Below are positions 53,369-64,000 of a DNA stretch of 64,000 nucleotides, one piece after another. The stretch is taken from contig CAJINV010000027.1 of assembly GCA_905178155.1 (NCBI GenBank), forward strand, positions 245,295 through 309,294. Reading direction: 5' to 3'. How positions within the stretch are numbered: the stretch's first letter is position 1; each line of letters begins with the position of its first letter. Source of the stretch: Amoebophrya sp. A120 (Eukaryota > Sar > Dinophyceae > Syndiniales > Amoebophryaceae). The position numbers and the translations under genes were made by a program. The notes below the pieces were generated by a model. It was not told the origin of the DNA and did not search any database. It saw only the letters and a list, made by a program, of their open reading frames with translations.

Positions 53369-56078
53369 ATGCTCCTGTCATTCCGGTTGCCCGTTACGCA
53401 CACTATGCGAAGGCCCTGTGTCCTGCGCCCGCTGCGATTTTGCGTGCCCTCCCTTCCTGCTAGAACGCAAGCCCGATTGGTGTTCGATGATCCGTGCTAC
53501 CGGCGCCAAAACGAAGAGGATTGGACAAACGGCTCGAAGCAAACCGTCCATGCGAATGAGTGGCGAGATGCCGCCGGTGCTCCACTGAATAAGCAAGAGG
53601 CGAAGATGAGGCAGAAAACTGCGGTCCTCGCCACCGTGCCTGCCAGCGATACAGCGGTGGTTCACGATGTGCAGGTATCAACGACCAAATGAGTCTGTGG
53701 AAATGGAAAGTCCCCTTAGTAGAGTAAAGAGACAGGTATACCTTGCGTGAAAACGATTTAGAAGTGTGGTTGGAGCAATGCGAAATCCTATTGCCACATG
53801 AGAACCAGTCACGACCCTTTCCACCTGCTGGACATTTTTTTCCATACCAGCAGGCCCTGAAGCACTGTCTGCACGTGCTGTATACCAACGGCGAAAAGTT
53901 TCTAGACAGCGGTATGATGATGAAAAACTCTGCCCACATGCAAAAAACGCATTTTGCATATGCAAATGAGCTGCCGTGCAGTGCCGAAACCAAAGAGACA
54001 ATCGTGCCAAAAATGCCATGTGGGCAAAGTTTTTCCTACTACTGAAGACGGCGGGTACCACAAGCCGATGCTAAATGCGGACAAGCTTTTCAAGTTTTGC
54101 GTCAAGGTCGAAATTGCGTTCCTCGTCACGAACCTGTGCCTGCAAACGCCCTTGCTGTTCGAGGTATTGATGATATCGAACAGAAGAGTACACCTGTACC
54201 ACAAAGAAAATCGAATTTGTGTTGCTAAATTGACGTTACTGGAAAGTCTGTAATGCGGAGACCACACAAGAAAACATTTTCCTTTGTGCAAAATGCAGTT
54301 TGTAATGCGTTCTGACGGTTGGAAAGAGGTATGGCAAAAACTCTGTCATGCTCTGCAGCCCAGAAGGGTTTTTTGCCAAACAAAAAACAGCATGTCAAAT
54401 TTATTTCTTTTCTGGTGTGGGTGTACTTTTTTGGGGAATAGATGAATGCGCATCTCCAGTACGCGTCGCTCGCACTCGCCTGGTGGGCTGCGGTCTATGT
54501 TATCAAAGTGAAGATAGCCCTCGTCCCATATTCAGATGGAAATTTCTGTTGCTGGATCGCTCTGAACAAATTGGGGCTGTTTTCCAGCAGGCAAGACAAG
54601 GATGATTTTTGACCAGAAATGAGCGTCACAAATTTCCGTTTTGATTATGGGGCGGGGGAATTTTAGCTCGAGATACATGTTGGCTTAGACCTGGCCAAGT
54701 ACCCTGGCTGGGTGGTATGCGGCACGACAACCGCACTCCAACTCCCGATATCCTGAGTAAAAACGTACCCACACCAGAGTCAGGATGAGGATTTTGCAAC
54801 ACAAACCTAGGAGTTTTGTGAGTCACGCATGACAAGTTGCACTATGCAGTGTAGTGCTGATTAGCAAGTGCAGCCGCATCACAGATTCACCTGCTCATCC
54901 CGTTCACAGCATCACAAATTGCAAAACACAATTCGAAATAGCTCTCATGGGGATGCGCATTACAAGTCTTCCTGTCTTTGCAAATCTGCATTACAACTCT
55001 GGTGTGGGTACGTTTTTACTCAGGATACCCGACTGCAAGGTGGTATCCACGAAGCGCGACCGCAAGTTTGGTCTTCGCTCTCGGGGTATACATTGCAAAT
55101 ACGTCTGGGTCTGAAAGGATGCGAAGTGTGTCATGCTCGTCTGGCATGCCTGAAGAGTTTGTGATGCACGTTCAAGAAGAGGTCCTTTTGCTCGTCATGC
55201 AAAAACGCAGTTTGTCATGCGTCGGAAAACGCAAAATGAAGCCGCGCAAATATTTCTCATGCTTGGCTGTGCATTACAGAGCATTCAGTATTCACAAGTC
55301 AGCATTACATCTTTCCAGACCCAGACATATTTGCATTGGATACGGAGCGATTGGGCTCTGCTGTACGGAAGCGAGCGTGCAACTTTCGTGTTATCCTGTG
55401 TAAAAACGTCCCCAGCCCATAGGTGTCATGCATATTTGCACCTGCAGAAATATCTGTAATGCGCATCCGCATGAGAAGAACTTGTAGTCGTGTTCTGAGA
55501 TTTGTAATGCTGTAAACAGGACAAGCATGCATCTCCGTGGTGCGGCTGTCCTTGCTAAACAGCACTACACTAGTACAGATGGAACCCTCTCATGCGTAAC
55601 TCCACGAAACTTGGACATTTGTGTTGCAGACTACTTGGCAACTTGACTACGGGGTGGGGCCGTTTTTGCTCAGGATACGGATGGACCGTGGATCAGCTAC
55701 GGCGTCTTGCTGTCTGGCTACGGCGTGATGCTCCTCCTGGACTGTGCGTTCCACAAGTCGCTGATGCTGCCGTCTTGGCTCATTCGCTGTATCATATTGG
55801 GAATCATGTTTGCTCCCGATAGAGATTTCGGTTCTTATCTACCTAAAGCGAGTGATGTCGACTGGGTATGGTTTGTCATGATGGAACCGAACCTCGCTCT
55901 ATACATGCATGCGCCGGCGAGCTATCGCTTTACGTTTATCAAATACGGCAAACTTATCCTTTGCAAATATTTCTTCAGCTCTGGCGCATTGCAAAATTGC
56001 ATCGTCGCTTCTGACAGAATATCCCCGCTCAGCAACACAAACTCAGTTTTCTGGGACTGCCCATGGTTCGCACATTGA
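53369..56078 (+). CDS. Multi-pass membrane protein, function unknown
   Basis: I do not recognise the family. The soluble N-terminal part (from MLLSFRLPVTHTMRRP) is followed by exons giving YQQALKHCLHVLYTNGEKFL and YHKPMLNADKLFKFCVKVE. After these come about six hydrophobic segments: IAFLVTNLCLQTPLLFEVLM, YASLALAWWAAVYVG, GWVVCGTTTAL, ATASLVFALGAIGLCC, ISYGVLLSGYGVMLLLDCA and WLIRCIILGIMFA. Five introners at 54174-55677 and a short one at 53911-54044 are removed to read this. An ordinary intron starts at about 53675. The 3' end is uncertain: the frame stops at 56078, but a worn introner-like stretch from 55939 could extend the gene. Transporter or channel are guesses only. Confidence 0.6.
53911..54044. 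mobile_element. Very short introner in the membrane protein gene
   Basis: GAAAAACTCTGCCCACATGC at the left pairs with GCCATGTGGGCAAAGTTTTTCC at the right. At about 134 bp it is little more than its inverted repeats. GGTA occurs near both borders. Confidence 0.65.
54174..54440. mobile_element. Introner, family E, in the membrane protein gene
   Basis: Flanked by GATGA (54169-54173 and 54441-54445). The join reads LLFEVLMNAHLQYA. Confidence 0.88.
54502..54676. mobile_element. Introner, family B-like, in the membrane protein gene
   Basis: TATCAAAGTGAAGATAGCCC at the left, a G-rich right end. ATGTT occurs at both borders. The join reads WWAAVYVGLDLAKYP. Confidence 0.75.
54748..55026. mobile_element. 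Introner, family C, in the membrane protein gene
   Basis: Clean C termini. CCCG occurs at both borders. The join reads TTALQLPTARWYP. Confidence 0.9.
55087..55342. mobile_element. Introner, family A, in the membrane protein gene
   Basis: A termini, slightly diverged at the outermost bases. It joins SLVFALG to AIGLCCTEAS. Confidence 0.85.
55391..55677. mobile_element. Introner, family C, last clear introner in the window
   Basis: TATCCTGTGTAAAAACGTCC at the left and CGTTTTTGCTCAGGATA at the right. No comparable element is visible downstream. Confidence 0.9.
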
Positions 56079-56784
56079 TACGCAGGAAGCTTCTCCTGAA
56101 CGTCGCAGCAATTCTATCGCATTGAAAATACTTCCCAGCCCAGAGTACAGAGGAAAGCCTCTGTGAGGTACAGAGGGGTTTTGCAGACGATATAAAGGGA
56201 TTTGCATTTCGCATGACGTCTGGCGCTTCATTGTAGTCCAGTATTGAAAAACAGCCCTCGTCGTAGTCGTAGCAGTTCAGACTTCTTTTTAAAACTAGTA
56301 CAGGCTTAAACTATTTCTGGGCTGGGAGGTTTTCACGGTGATCGGCCCTTTCACTGTCAGTCTCCTGTGCGAAAGGTAGGGCTCTCGGACACGATGGGGC
56401 TGAGCTGCTGCTGCAACAAAGAAACGCGGGTCGTGACCTGACGGATCCTACTTTGATATAGTGCGCAGAAAGACGACTAGCTCAAGCGAAGAAGAAGGAA
56501 AAGATGTGGCGCAAATTCTAATGCACTCGAAAAAAAAAGGAAAAAAAAAAAACTGTTTGGTGTACTGTGCGGCAACGGCCGAAAAAGCTTCGTTTCTTCA
56601 TCGTATTTGTTCCCTTCTCAAAGCTTCGCAGCGGTAGTTGCAAGATCCAAGTGCTGGACCTAGCTCCACGTTTTTCGATTAAAACTACCTCAACACCCAA
56701 TGTTCTGCCATCAACACGATCTACTTTCTCAGGATCAGCCCTGTAGTTTGTGGTACAAAGGAGAGGCGGCAAACCTCCGCAGTG

Positions 56785-59700
56785 ATGCGAGGAAAATGGT
56801 TCTTCACCGCTCCGTGCGTTTGCACCAGCACCTCTTTCACACTTAAATGCTGTTTCTTGCTCCTTGCGGCATCCTGTGCCGCGGCAGTGGGGTCCGGTTT
56901 GCGCACCGCCATACTGCAGAGCTATTTTCCAGAACAACACAGGTCCGAGGAGCGGTTGTACAGCTTGGTGGAGCGCGAAAATACAGCAGATACCGCAACC
57001 GCTGACACGACTTCCGGTGCTGCGCACGCTAGCTTCGCAAAACCAGGCGCAGCTCGACTCGACGCTATCCTGTGGACAGATTCTATCATTTTTCCCCTCA
57101 GCTGCAACAGAGATTTAACAAGCATTCTCGAAAAGCTCGGGAATATACGTGGTCCTGCGAGATGTGTATCAGCGTAAGCATGTGCTTCTTCTGCAGCAAA
57201 TCTTGCAGTGTAGCAACCTTTGCATCTGTGCGGCGGGAGAGGATAGTTCTTCCACAGCATACAATAATCTCTCTGTTTCGTCGACAATTACCGAAGAGCG
57301 CAGCAAGCAAACAGGACCAAGGATCAAGAAACGGAGCCAGCAACATCCTTCTTCACCTCCGCATCCACAAAACGCCGACGGCATTTTCAAACAATTGCGC
57401 GAAACCTTGGTGTCAGCTACTTCTTCCGCCCCCTCTTCGACAGCCCCGTGCTGTATGAGAAATTGCAGCGCGGCAACGACTGGGCAAGCGCCTTGCTCTT
57501 CCAGCGGTTCTCAGGATACTACGACCAGCTCCTGTATGTGCACGAGTCAGCGCATCTCGAAAAAGATGTCGTGGAAGCGCTTCTGCGGCACTACCACCAA
57601 AGGAGAGAAGAGCCAGCGAGCTCAGCATCCGCGACCAAGGAAACAGTGGTGCAAGACACAGCGACGGCGGGAAGAATACTGCTAATCACAGCACCTACAG
57701 CTCCGGGTCGTCGTGCTACAGGAGATACAGCGGTCGCTACGCACCAAACAATCGCGATTCTGTCTACTGCGAGTGACATCGCGGAGGACGGCCGGACACT
57801 CCGCGGACGCGACGCTCTGATGGAGTTTTGGACGAACGTTTTTCTGGACCGCCACTGCCTAGACCTGACGGTTGCGAGCTGCGCGCATAGGCAAGGAGGG
57901 GGGGTTGAGTCGAGTAGTTGTCGCTTGTACAAGCTTGTCTCGAATTTCGTACCATCCCGAATAAAGTGGAACGTAGCTTGAAGATGATGAAATGTGCATG
58001 ACAAATCGCAATGTTTGACTTAACAAGCCCCTCCTTATTGCATAGTACGAAGGAGTGCCGCCCAGGGTTCCGAGTATTGGACGCTGACGGAAGCGTCTGG
58101 CTTTGTCGAGGTGCACGAACTGGCATTGCCAGACCCGCAAGACGCTCCGGTCACAGCACTGGACCTGGACCAGATTCAGTTCGTCGGAACAGTCGGCAGC
58201 GCAAACAAATCCCCGCTTTTCACTGGCGGTCCTCCTCGCGGTCCAATCGCAACTGCTACTTCAACAGCGGACGGTGTGCACGATTCGCCGAGCGGTGACA
58301 CGCCTGACTCAGGCGTGCCCGCGGCACGAAAACTGAAGATCGCGGTCGTGCAGACGTACTTCCCGCGCTCTCATACGAAACGTGCCGAATTGTATTCCTG
58401 GACCGAAAGAGAACTTCTTGCCGAGCCACTGTACGAAGAGCATCTCGCGCAAGAAGGATCTCAAGGAAGCAGCCGAACCCGTTCCTTGTTCAAGGATTCT
58501 CGAGTACTGCAGACCGCGGAAAACCTGAAAAGCAGGTTTGATAAATCAGAGGGGGCAACAACTTCTTCACCCAGCGGCCACGATCACTCACCCAGTGCTG
58601 CGACACAGCGCAGTCAGCTCTTCTTCCCTCTGTACGTGAAGGCCGTTGCCAAGATCAACCAAGCGTACTGTGTATGAAATGAACCGTGCCTCGATAGTAA
58701 ATCCTTCGGAGCTGCACAGCAGTGCAACATCGCTATGCTCGGTGGGCGGACAAGGTCGTCTATGTGGCCACGGTTCATTTTCATGCGAAAAACGACACAA
58801 CTACGCCTACATCTTCCGCACAAAGTTCGAAGCGCGCGAGCCACTCTACGTCCAACGTGGCAAATTCGCGACCGCTGGTCACTTTCTGGATGGAGTGCAG
58901 AAAGAACGTCCGCATCGAGCGTACTCCTGGGGGCGAATTCTTCTCGTGTGGCGGTATTTGCCGTTTTACGACTACGTGCTCATCGCGGACCTGGACGCAG
59001 CATTCGTTCGCCCGCAAACAGTATCAAAGCACAACAGCGCATTAGCAGGCACTCCCGGGGCTATGGCACTTCCTCGGTGACGACGCTGAACAAGGCATGA
59101 CATTTTGTATTCACTCTTGTGTACAATCTACGGGACACGAAAATTTTAGCTGGCTGTGCGTTCTGTGCATTCCTATAAATCCGTATAGAAACTTTGCTGT
59201 ACTTCTGGGACCCAAGTGTGCGCTGGCTCTTGCAGACACCGGAAAAGAACGTGGATCGCCCGTCCAGACCAAGCGACCCGAGCCCCGCAAACCTGGTGTT
59301 CGAAAATCAGCCACTGAAATTCGTCGGCTTTTTCGGCACACAACTGCAGGCCGGCGTTTTCATGATGCGGGGCGGCACGCTGGTAGCAGACGGTAACGAA
59401 GAATGGGGCTCGGAGTTTCTCATGAGGATGTACCTGCACCCAATGTGCTTCGACGGTGGACTGTGTGAGCAGACTTGCGCGAATGCGTGGCTGCTCGCAG
59501 ACCTGGGCAACTGCTGCGGACAAGCGGGCGAACACAGGGGCAGCGGACACCAGCAAATCCCTTCGTGCGGCGACCCAGCGCTCGACGGAATCCAAACGGG
59601 CTTCAAAGCTGCTGACGAAAGTGGTGCTCCGGTCGAACGTCCAGAAACTTCTGTAAACGAACCTGTCCCGAGCGCAGCCACGAATAGCAACACTCCGGAA

Positions 59701-61505
59701 GACGAAAATGCCAGTTTCGCTTACATCAGGAACGGGCCGCACAGCATCCGCCACTTTGTTTTTGGACAACACTATCAACCCGGCGCACGAGCCCACAGCC
59801 GAGCCGCGCGAGTTCTTCCTGTTGGTACGATGCAGGCTATCGAAATGCGGACGAGACTGCGAATTGTCAGCGAAACGAATGGCGCGGTCCGGTTCTCGAC
59901 CGGCTTTCCGAAGGAGCCCGGCGCCACGGAAGGCGATACGCAGTATACATTCCGAGACGACATTCTGGACAGGCCGTTGATGTACCACACCGCTGTATGA
60001 GATTTGAAAAGCGCTGCGTACTTGACATCGTCAGGCATGCAGTCTCGCTGTAGTTCACCCTCGTTTATTATTTACTCAAACAAGATCTTTTTGCCAGACA
60101 TAGTTCTTGACAAGATGAAAAAGTCCTGCAGTCAAGTAGGAAGCAGGTGTATTTTTTCCTTTCATGCGACGGCAGGGGCGAAACCTTCAAAAACGTAGTC
60201 TTTACAACCCTCCTTGATATGACGGCAAAAGATGAAGTTACAGGCAAAGCAGAGATTCATCGTGCTGCCCAACAACCGTTGTTGAAACCAGCATCCCGGC
60301 CAGAGCCCGAGTTCCTCTGGGAATGTCTCACTCCCGGCACGGCAAGCTCAGGAGAGCGAGCTGCTTCAACGCACACGTCGCTTTTTAACCGGGTAATGGA
60401 CGCTTTGGGAGCCTACTATGGATACCAGTACGACTTTCAACACCACTATGGAGTCAGCCCCGAGAACACAAAAGGGACCATCGAAGGCCGCAACTACAAG
60501 GAACTACGGGGATTCTCGCCGAGCTTCGCCGAGACGATGACGGAGATATTCCCCGATGCGCCTTTTCGCCGGGGGATACACACAACGCCCAAAGACCTTG
60601 CGATCATAGTTCCTACTTTCAGCACGAAGACAGTAGGAGGACCCGAACACGCAACAAACTCGCCTGAACTTCCCAGGAAGTCACCTGTCCACTCCGCCCT
60701 GAATTTCGCCGCGTGTTACCAGGCCTACAGCTCCTACCATCGTGTCGGCGTGTTTGCAGTCGGACATCCCCTAGCTGCGGAAAGCATCTTGACCGCAAGT
60801 CATGCGCTTGGTGCGCTTCTGTATCGGCGTTTGCCTTCCTTTGTTCTACCAGCCCGAGGCGGCAAGTCCTACGGACCCGGCGGAACCGCTACAGAAATCG
60901 CAGTTCGCGAATACCACCGCGGCCGCAGCAACCAGTTCGTCGTGAAGCGGTCAAGGCCTCGCTCCAGGCCATCAGAGACAGATTTTCCGCACGCGGCCGG
61001 CCAAGAATACGAAGACGGGTTCAATTCCTTTTTCGAGCCAAGCATGGGCGAGGGCGACGGAGAAACAGTGACAACCTCGCGGTTTTGGTCCGCGTTCGTG
61101 ATCTGGAATGCGGATGATGGGGCGGAAGAAGATGGACATGACGTACCGAGCACTGAAACTGCAATCGCGCAAACGGAAGCAGCTGTAAAAACCAGTTTAT
61201 CGTCCTCAAACTCAACCGCCACACCGAGTTACAAATGGGCCAAAGCGACTGTCCTCCATGTCCGGGAGCTGCTGTCCTACGGTTGGCGTAGGAATGATCA
61301 GTTTTCCATCGACTACTTAAACATTCCCACGCGGGTTTTCATCGTATCCAGCAATGCAAATTTGCGCCAGCATCTCCTAATACTTCACCTGCTGGAAAGG
61401 CACGTAGGCTGTACGATAGAGAAACTCTCAACTGCACTAGCAGTATGTAATTTCTCCGAAGAATTGGAACTAGATCGAATAGCAGGTAATGGCGCTTTCG
61501 CGTAA
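56785..61505 (+). CDS. Glycosyltransferase-like protein with duplicated N-terminal motif
   Basis: The start MRGKWFFTAPCVC and the hydrophobic CCFLLLAASCAAAV suggest a signal peptide or Golgi anchor. TAILQSYFPEQHRSEERLYS (about 56,905) is echoed by IAVVQTYFPRSHTKRAELYS (about 58,340), so the module is duplicated. The second copy leads to RPHRAYSWGRILLVWRYLPF and DYVLIADLDAAF, the pattern of metal-dependent nucleotide-sugar transferases with a DxD motif, then AGVFMMRGG. The last part (60,132-61,505) has no recognised domain. The intron at 59995-60131 is GT-AG, phase 0, and joins YHTA to SSRKQVYFF. Several middle junctions (57,150-57,400, 57,970-58,050, 58,680-58,730, 59,020-59,190) remain unresolved. 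A second gene boundary inside is possible. Confidence 0.6.
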
Positions 61506-61980
61506 AAAAGCTCTTCTGCTCGAGCTGCGACCAAGCAGGATCGGCACCTGCCCGCAGTTTACAGCAGCATAACGCACCTTACATTGTTGATACATTTCGC
61601 CCGTTGTTCATGTTGGAACTGATTTGTCCCTCGCAGGAAAGTTATGCCAACTCGGATCCCTCCTAAAACACACCAAAGCACAGTTCCAGAAGGACACAAA
61701 AGATGTGGAAAAATTGAAAAACCGAAAAGAAAGATCCATGACTTGATGATGCAAGAGAAAAGAGGAATCAAAGGTCATCTCGCTGTCGATGAAGTGCTCA
61801 AAACACAATAGCAACCTTTTCCATTTTGAACAACGCGTCGCACCGGTATACGTTTCTATTTCGAAAAAACCAAGTCAACAAGCAACGTAAAATAGTAGAA
61901 AAAGTTCGTAGTTAGTCGGTCCCACAAGAAAATTATTGGCGCTTCGTAATACGCTTTTTGAATCACAAGCAACACAAAAC
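61506..61980. other. Short intergenic region
   Basis: No exon is seen. It should hold the terminator of the preceding gene and the promoter of the following one; no motif is recognised. Confidence 0.4.
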
Positions 61981-62644
61981 ATGCGAACCTTCATTCGGGC
62001 TGCCGGGGTAGCCTATGCTACCGTCCGATTTGCGGCTGCGTCGATGAATTGTGACGACGAGTTTGAGCCCTACTGTATGAAAGATTTGCCGCAGGGGTAC
62101 ACTAATCTGGATCTCGGCAAATGCTTTCGCAACATCCCGGCGGATAAACGCTCGGAAGGTTGCAACAAGTGGTATAATTTATACTAAGCTGTTTTCTGCA
62201 GGTTTGATAATAGAAAACTTCAGCTGTTGTTCGAACTTTCGCACCAATGTCTCTTTACTATGCACAAAGCCGCGGGAGGCGCCATGGTAAATCCTAGACA
62301 GAACAAACGACAGGGTCACGTTCCACGAACAGTGCAAGGAGGAATTCGCGGGTGAACGCTGCATGGGCTCCGCCTGGACCCCGGATGCGGAGATCTGTGT
62401 GAAATCCTGGACCCCGCGGAACGAGATCACGGCACCGTGCGGGGAGATGTTGCCGCCGGAGGAGAAGAACGAGGAGGCGGAGCTTTCCCCCGCCGCCAAG
62501 AAACGCAAGGAAGAGCGCCGCAAAATCCGCGAGGAGGCGGCCGCCCGGATGCGCGATGAGCAATCCGGCGGTAGTAAGAAGACCAAAAAGAAGAAGGGCA
62601 GCAAGAAGAAGAAGAGCAAGAAGACCGACAAGTCCGAGTTGTAA
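61981..62644 (+). CDS. Secreted Cys-rich protein with Lys-rich C-terminus
   Basis: Two exons (61981-62171 and 62314-62644) are joined across a GT-AG intron, giving about 173 residues. The first 20 (MRTFIRAAGVAYATVRFAAA) resemble a signal peptide. The body has eight spaced Cys (CDDEFEPYC, LGKCF, EGCNKW, HEQCKEEFAGERC, EICVKSW, APCGEM). The spacing faintly recalls the Cys-rich repeats of Golgi glycoprotein GLG1, but I would not assign it. The tail is charged and then Lys-rich (KKTKKKKGSKKKKSKKTD), ending KSEL, a possible but non-standard ER-retrieval-like end. Function unknown. Confidence 0.75.
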
Positions 62645-63205
62645 GTTGTGAACGCACGATCAACTCTGTCTCGGCAAGTTTGCTGTGAAGAACTCGTGGC
62701 TCTTCGGATCTGGTGTGCACCTCTGTGCACCGTTCTGAAGCCGCAACGCTGCGTTGCGAAAGTTATACGGAGTGGACTTTTTTAGAAACTTCGACACGGC
62801 AACCTCAAACATTTTTTTAATGAATTCTCTCAGGAGATGCTAGTGCAACCTCTCAGCAACCTCGAGCCACGGGAACGAGTTGCGAATAATAACGAACCAT
62901 TTTTCAATTGCCGTGCTGAGGTGTTGCGAACCGGAGCACAGCTCGAATCGGCTTCGCTGTGGGTATGCTGTTCTGCTCTGAGTAGTTTCGTGTGTGCTCC
63001 TTCGCAAATGATTTTCTCGTTTCGGACTTTCAACTCTTTCTCCTCTTGCGTTTCTACTTCCTGTTAATCGTTTTAGTTGTGGTGAGAAAAAAAGATCCCA
63101 GTTAATACGTAGTCACCAGTGCGTTCCGACCCTGTCGTTGGGTCTACCCGCACAAGTTTCGTCTAAACGCGGTCTTTTTCTCGAGCCCCGCTCGTGTGTT
63201 TCGTT
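62645..63205. other. Intergenic region
   Basis: No exon or introner is seen. An open frame at 62837-63067 has no recognisable features. Confidence 0.4.
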
Positions 63206-63757
63206 ATGCAAGTGCTACATGCTGCAACCGGGTCTGACTTCTCCACCTGCCTGCACGTCGTGGAAACTCCGGCGGGTGGTGCGTATATCGCGTATGGCAC
63301 GGCGTTTGGGAAGATTGCGCTACAACAACTTTCCCGCGGAAAGCAGCTTGCCGAAGGAGGCAGTGGCGAGCGACCCGTTGAAGAGCTGGAGACGGGCAGG
63401 GCGGAACAACATGAACTCCAGAATTACCTGGGGTTCCCTGCAGTTCACGTCTGGATCGACAGTACGGCACCTGCTGCACCACGTACTGGTAGTAATGAGG
63501 ATCCAGAAGCCGTAGCGCCTGGCCTCCGCGTGTGTGCGGTGTTTCAGTACGTCGGGAGCCACCATCTCATTCGGGCATGGGAGCTTTATCCAGGGCGAGT
63601 TGCCGGGACCTCCAGTACCGGGGAGAAGCTGCAGCAGGTACGGACTGCTGTTCAATTTGTACTGCACGCAGCCGATATGCGAGCAATCTCTTTTACGAAT
63701 GATGGGGCGCTGCTACTCCTGAACAACAAATATGTTGGTGCTGAAATCAGAATATGA
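63206..63757 (+). CDS. Hypothetical 183-residue protein
   Basis: An uninterrupted frame from ATG 63206 to TGA 63757. Stretches such as TCLHVVETPAGGAYIAYGTA, VCAVFQYVGSHHLIRAWELY and MRAISFTNDGALLLLNNK alternate beta-like hydrophobic runs with turns, as in WD40-type propellers. No complete WD repeat is present, and the length is short for a propeller. It could be the first exon of a longer gene running past the window. Confidence 0.5.
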   Translation: MQVLHAATGSDFSTCLHVVETPAGGAYIAYGTAFGKIALQQLSRGKQLAEGGSGERPVEELETGRAEQHELQNYLGFPAVHVWIDSTAPAAPRTGSNEDPEAVAPGLRVCAVFQYVGSHHLIRAWELYPGRVAGTSSTGEKLQQVRTAVQFVLHAADMRAISFTNDGALLLLNNKYVGAEIRI

Positions 63758-64000
63758 ATATAACAGGTTCCACCTCCTGTGCCAAAGCTCTCCGTTCGAC
63801 CATCAGTAGAAGCTTGGGTCGTGTCCAGCAGCTCGACCTTTCACGTTCGCGAAAGCCGACCGCTCCCGAACGAAATTTATCCTGTTGAAAATATTTTCGA
63901 TATTTGAATTGTCATTAGGAAATTAGAACAGAAAATATGAACTACCCAGAATTCTCTGCCGTGGAGATCGGCTCTGGGATTGAAAATATTTCAACAACAT
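63758..64000. other. Window end, nothing recognised
   Basis: AT-rich; no exon, introner end or RNA gene is visible. Confidence 0.4.

Noticed and set aside
1-55677. CRISPR-like array of regularly repeated palindromic words
   Set aside because: The repeated inverted words are introner ends; spacing is irregular, elements lie in exons of eukaryotic genes and each has its own flanking duplication.
1-64000. tRNA or rRNA genes
   Set aside because: No cloverleaf with conserved T-loop words or rRNA-like stretch was noticed; a dedicated scan was not possible.

Overview
This window is nuclear DNA of a eukaryote, most likely a dinoflagellate. The closest fit I know is the parasitic syndinian Amoebophrya, whose genes carry very many 'introners' (transposon-like introns with terminal inverted repeats, short flanking duplications and mostly non-GT/AG ends). 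The organism call is inference. The sequence itself shows about 60 such elements of at least five terminal-repeat families (called A to E here), repeated across unrelated genes. All recognisable genes are on the + strand.

Layout: 1-297, the end of an unidentified gene; 1290-6747, a MOB1-like kinase activator; 7898-19114, a secreted or anchored glycoside hydrolase family 2 (beta-galactosidase type) enzyme in about 25 exons; 21342-24806, a deubiquitinase-like protein with OTU and PUB domains; 25487-30080, a leader region interrupted by introners, one of them 3.4 kb long with a 730-codon ORF; 30081-41072, an epsin-like protein (ENTH, UBA-like segment, Gln-rich tail, NPF motif); 41738-51007, a secretory protein with about a dozen EF-hands and a C-terminal membrane anchor; 53369-56078, a multi-pass membrane protein; 56785-61505, a glycosyltransferase-like protein with an internal duplication; 61981-62644, a small secreted Cys-rich protein with a Lys-rich tail; 63206-63757, an unassigned 183-codon ORF.

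From 1 to about 55.7 kb most introns are introners. Removing an element plus one copy of its short flanking duplication (usually 5 bp) restores the reading frame and conserved motifs at many junctions. All five families start with or close to (T)ATC and end with or close to GAT(A), so one type of mobilising enzyme could serve them all. From about 56 kb onward the genes have few, ordinary GT-AG introns and I see no clear introner.

The most interesting object is the family C element at 25531-28957. It has intact family C ends and a 5-bp duplication but is about ten times longer than its relatives and encodes a protein I cannot assign. It is a candidate autonomous or cargo-carrying introner. Two other oversized elements (30603-32197 and 36624-38394) carry satellite-like DNA, and three places show introners nested in or abutting other introners.

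Exon borders were read by eye from frame continuity, family motifs and flanking duplications. Coordinates of undecorated introns are approximate.
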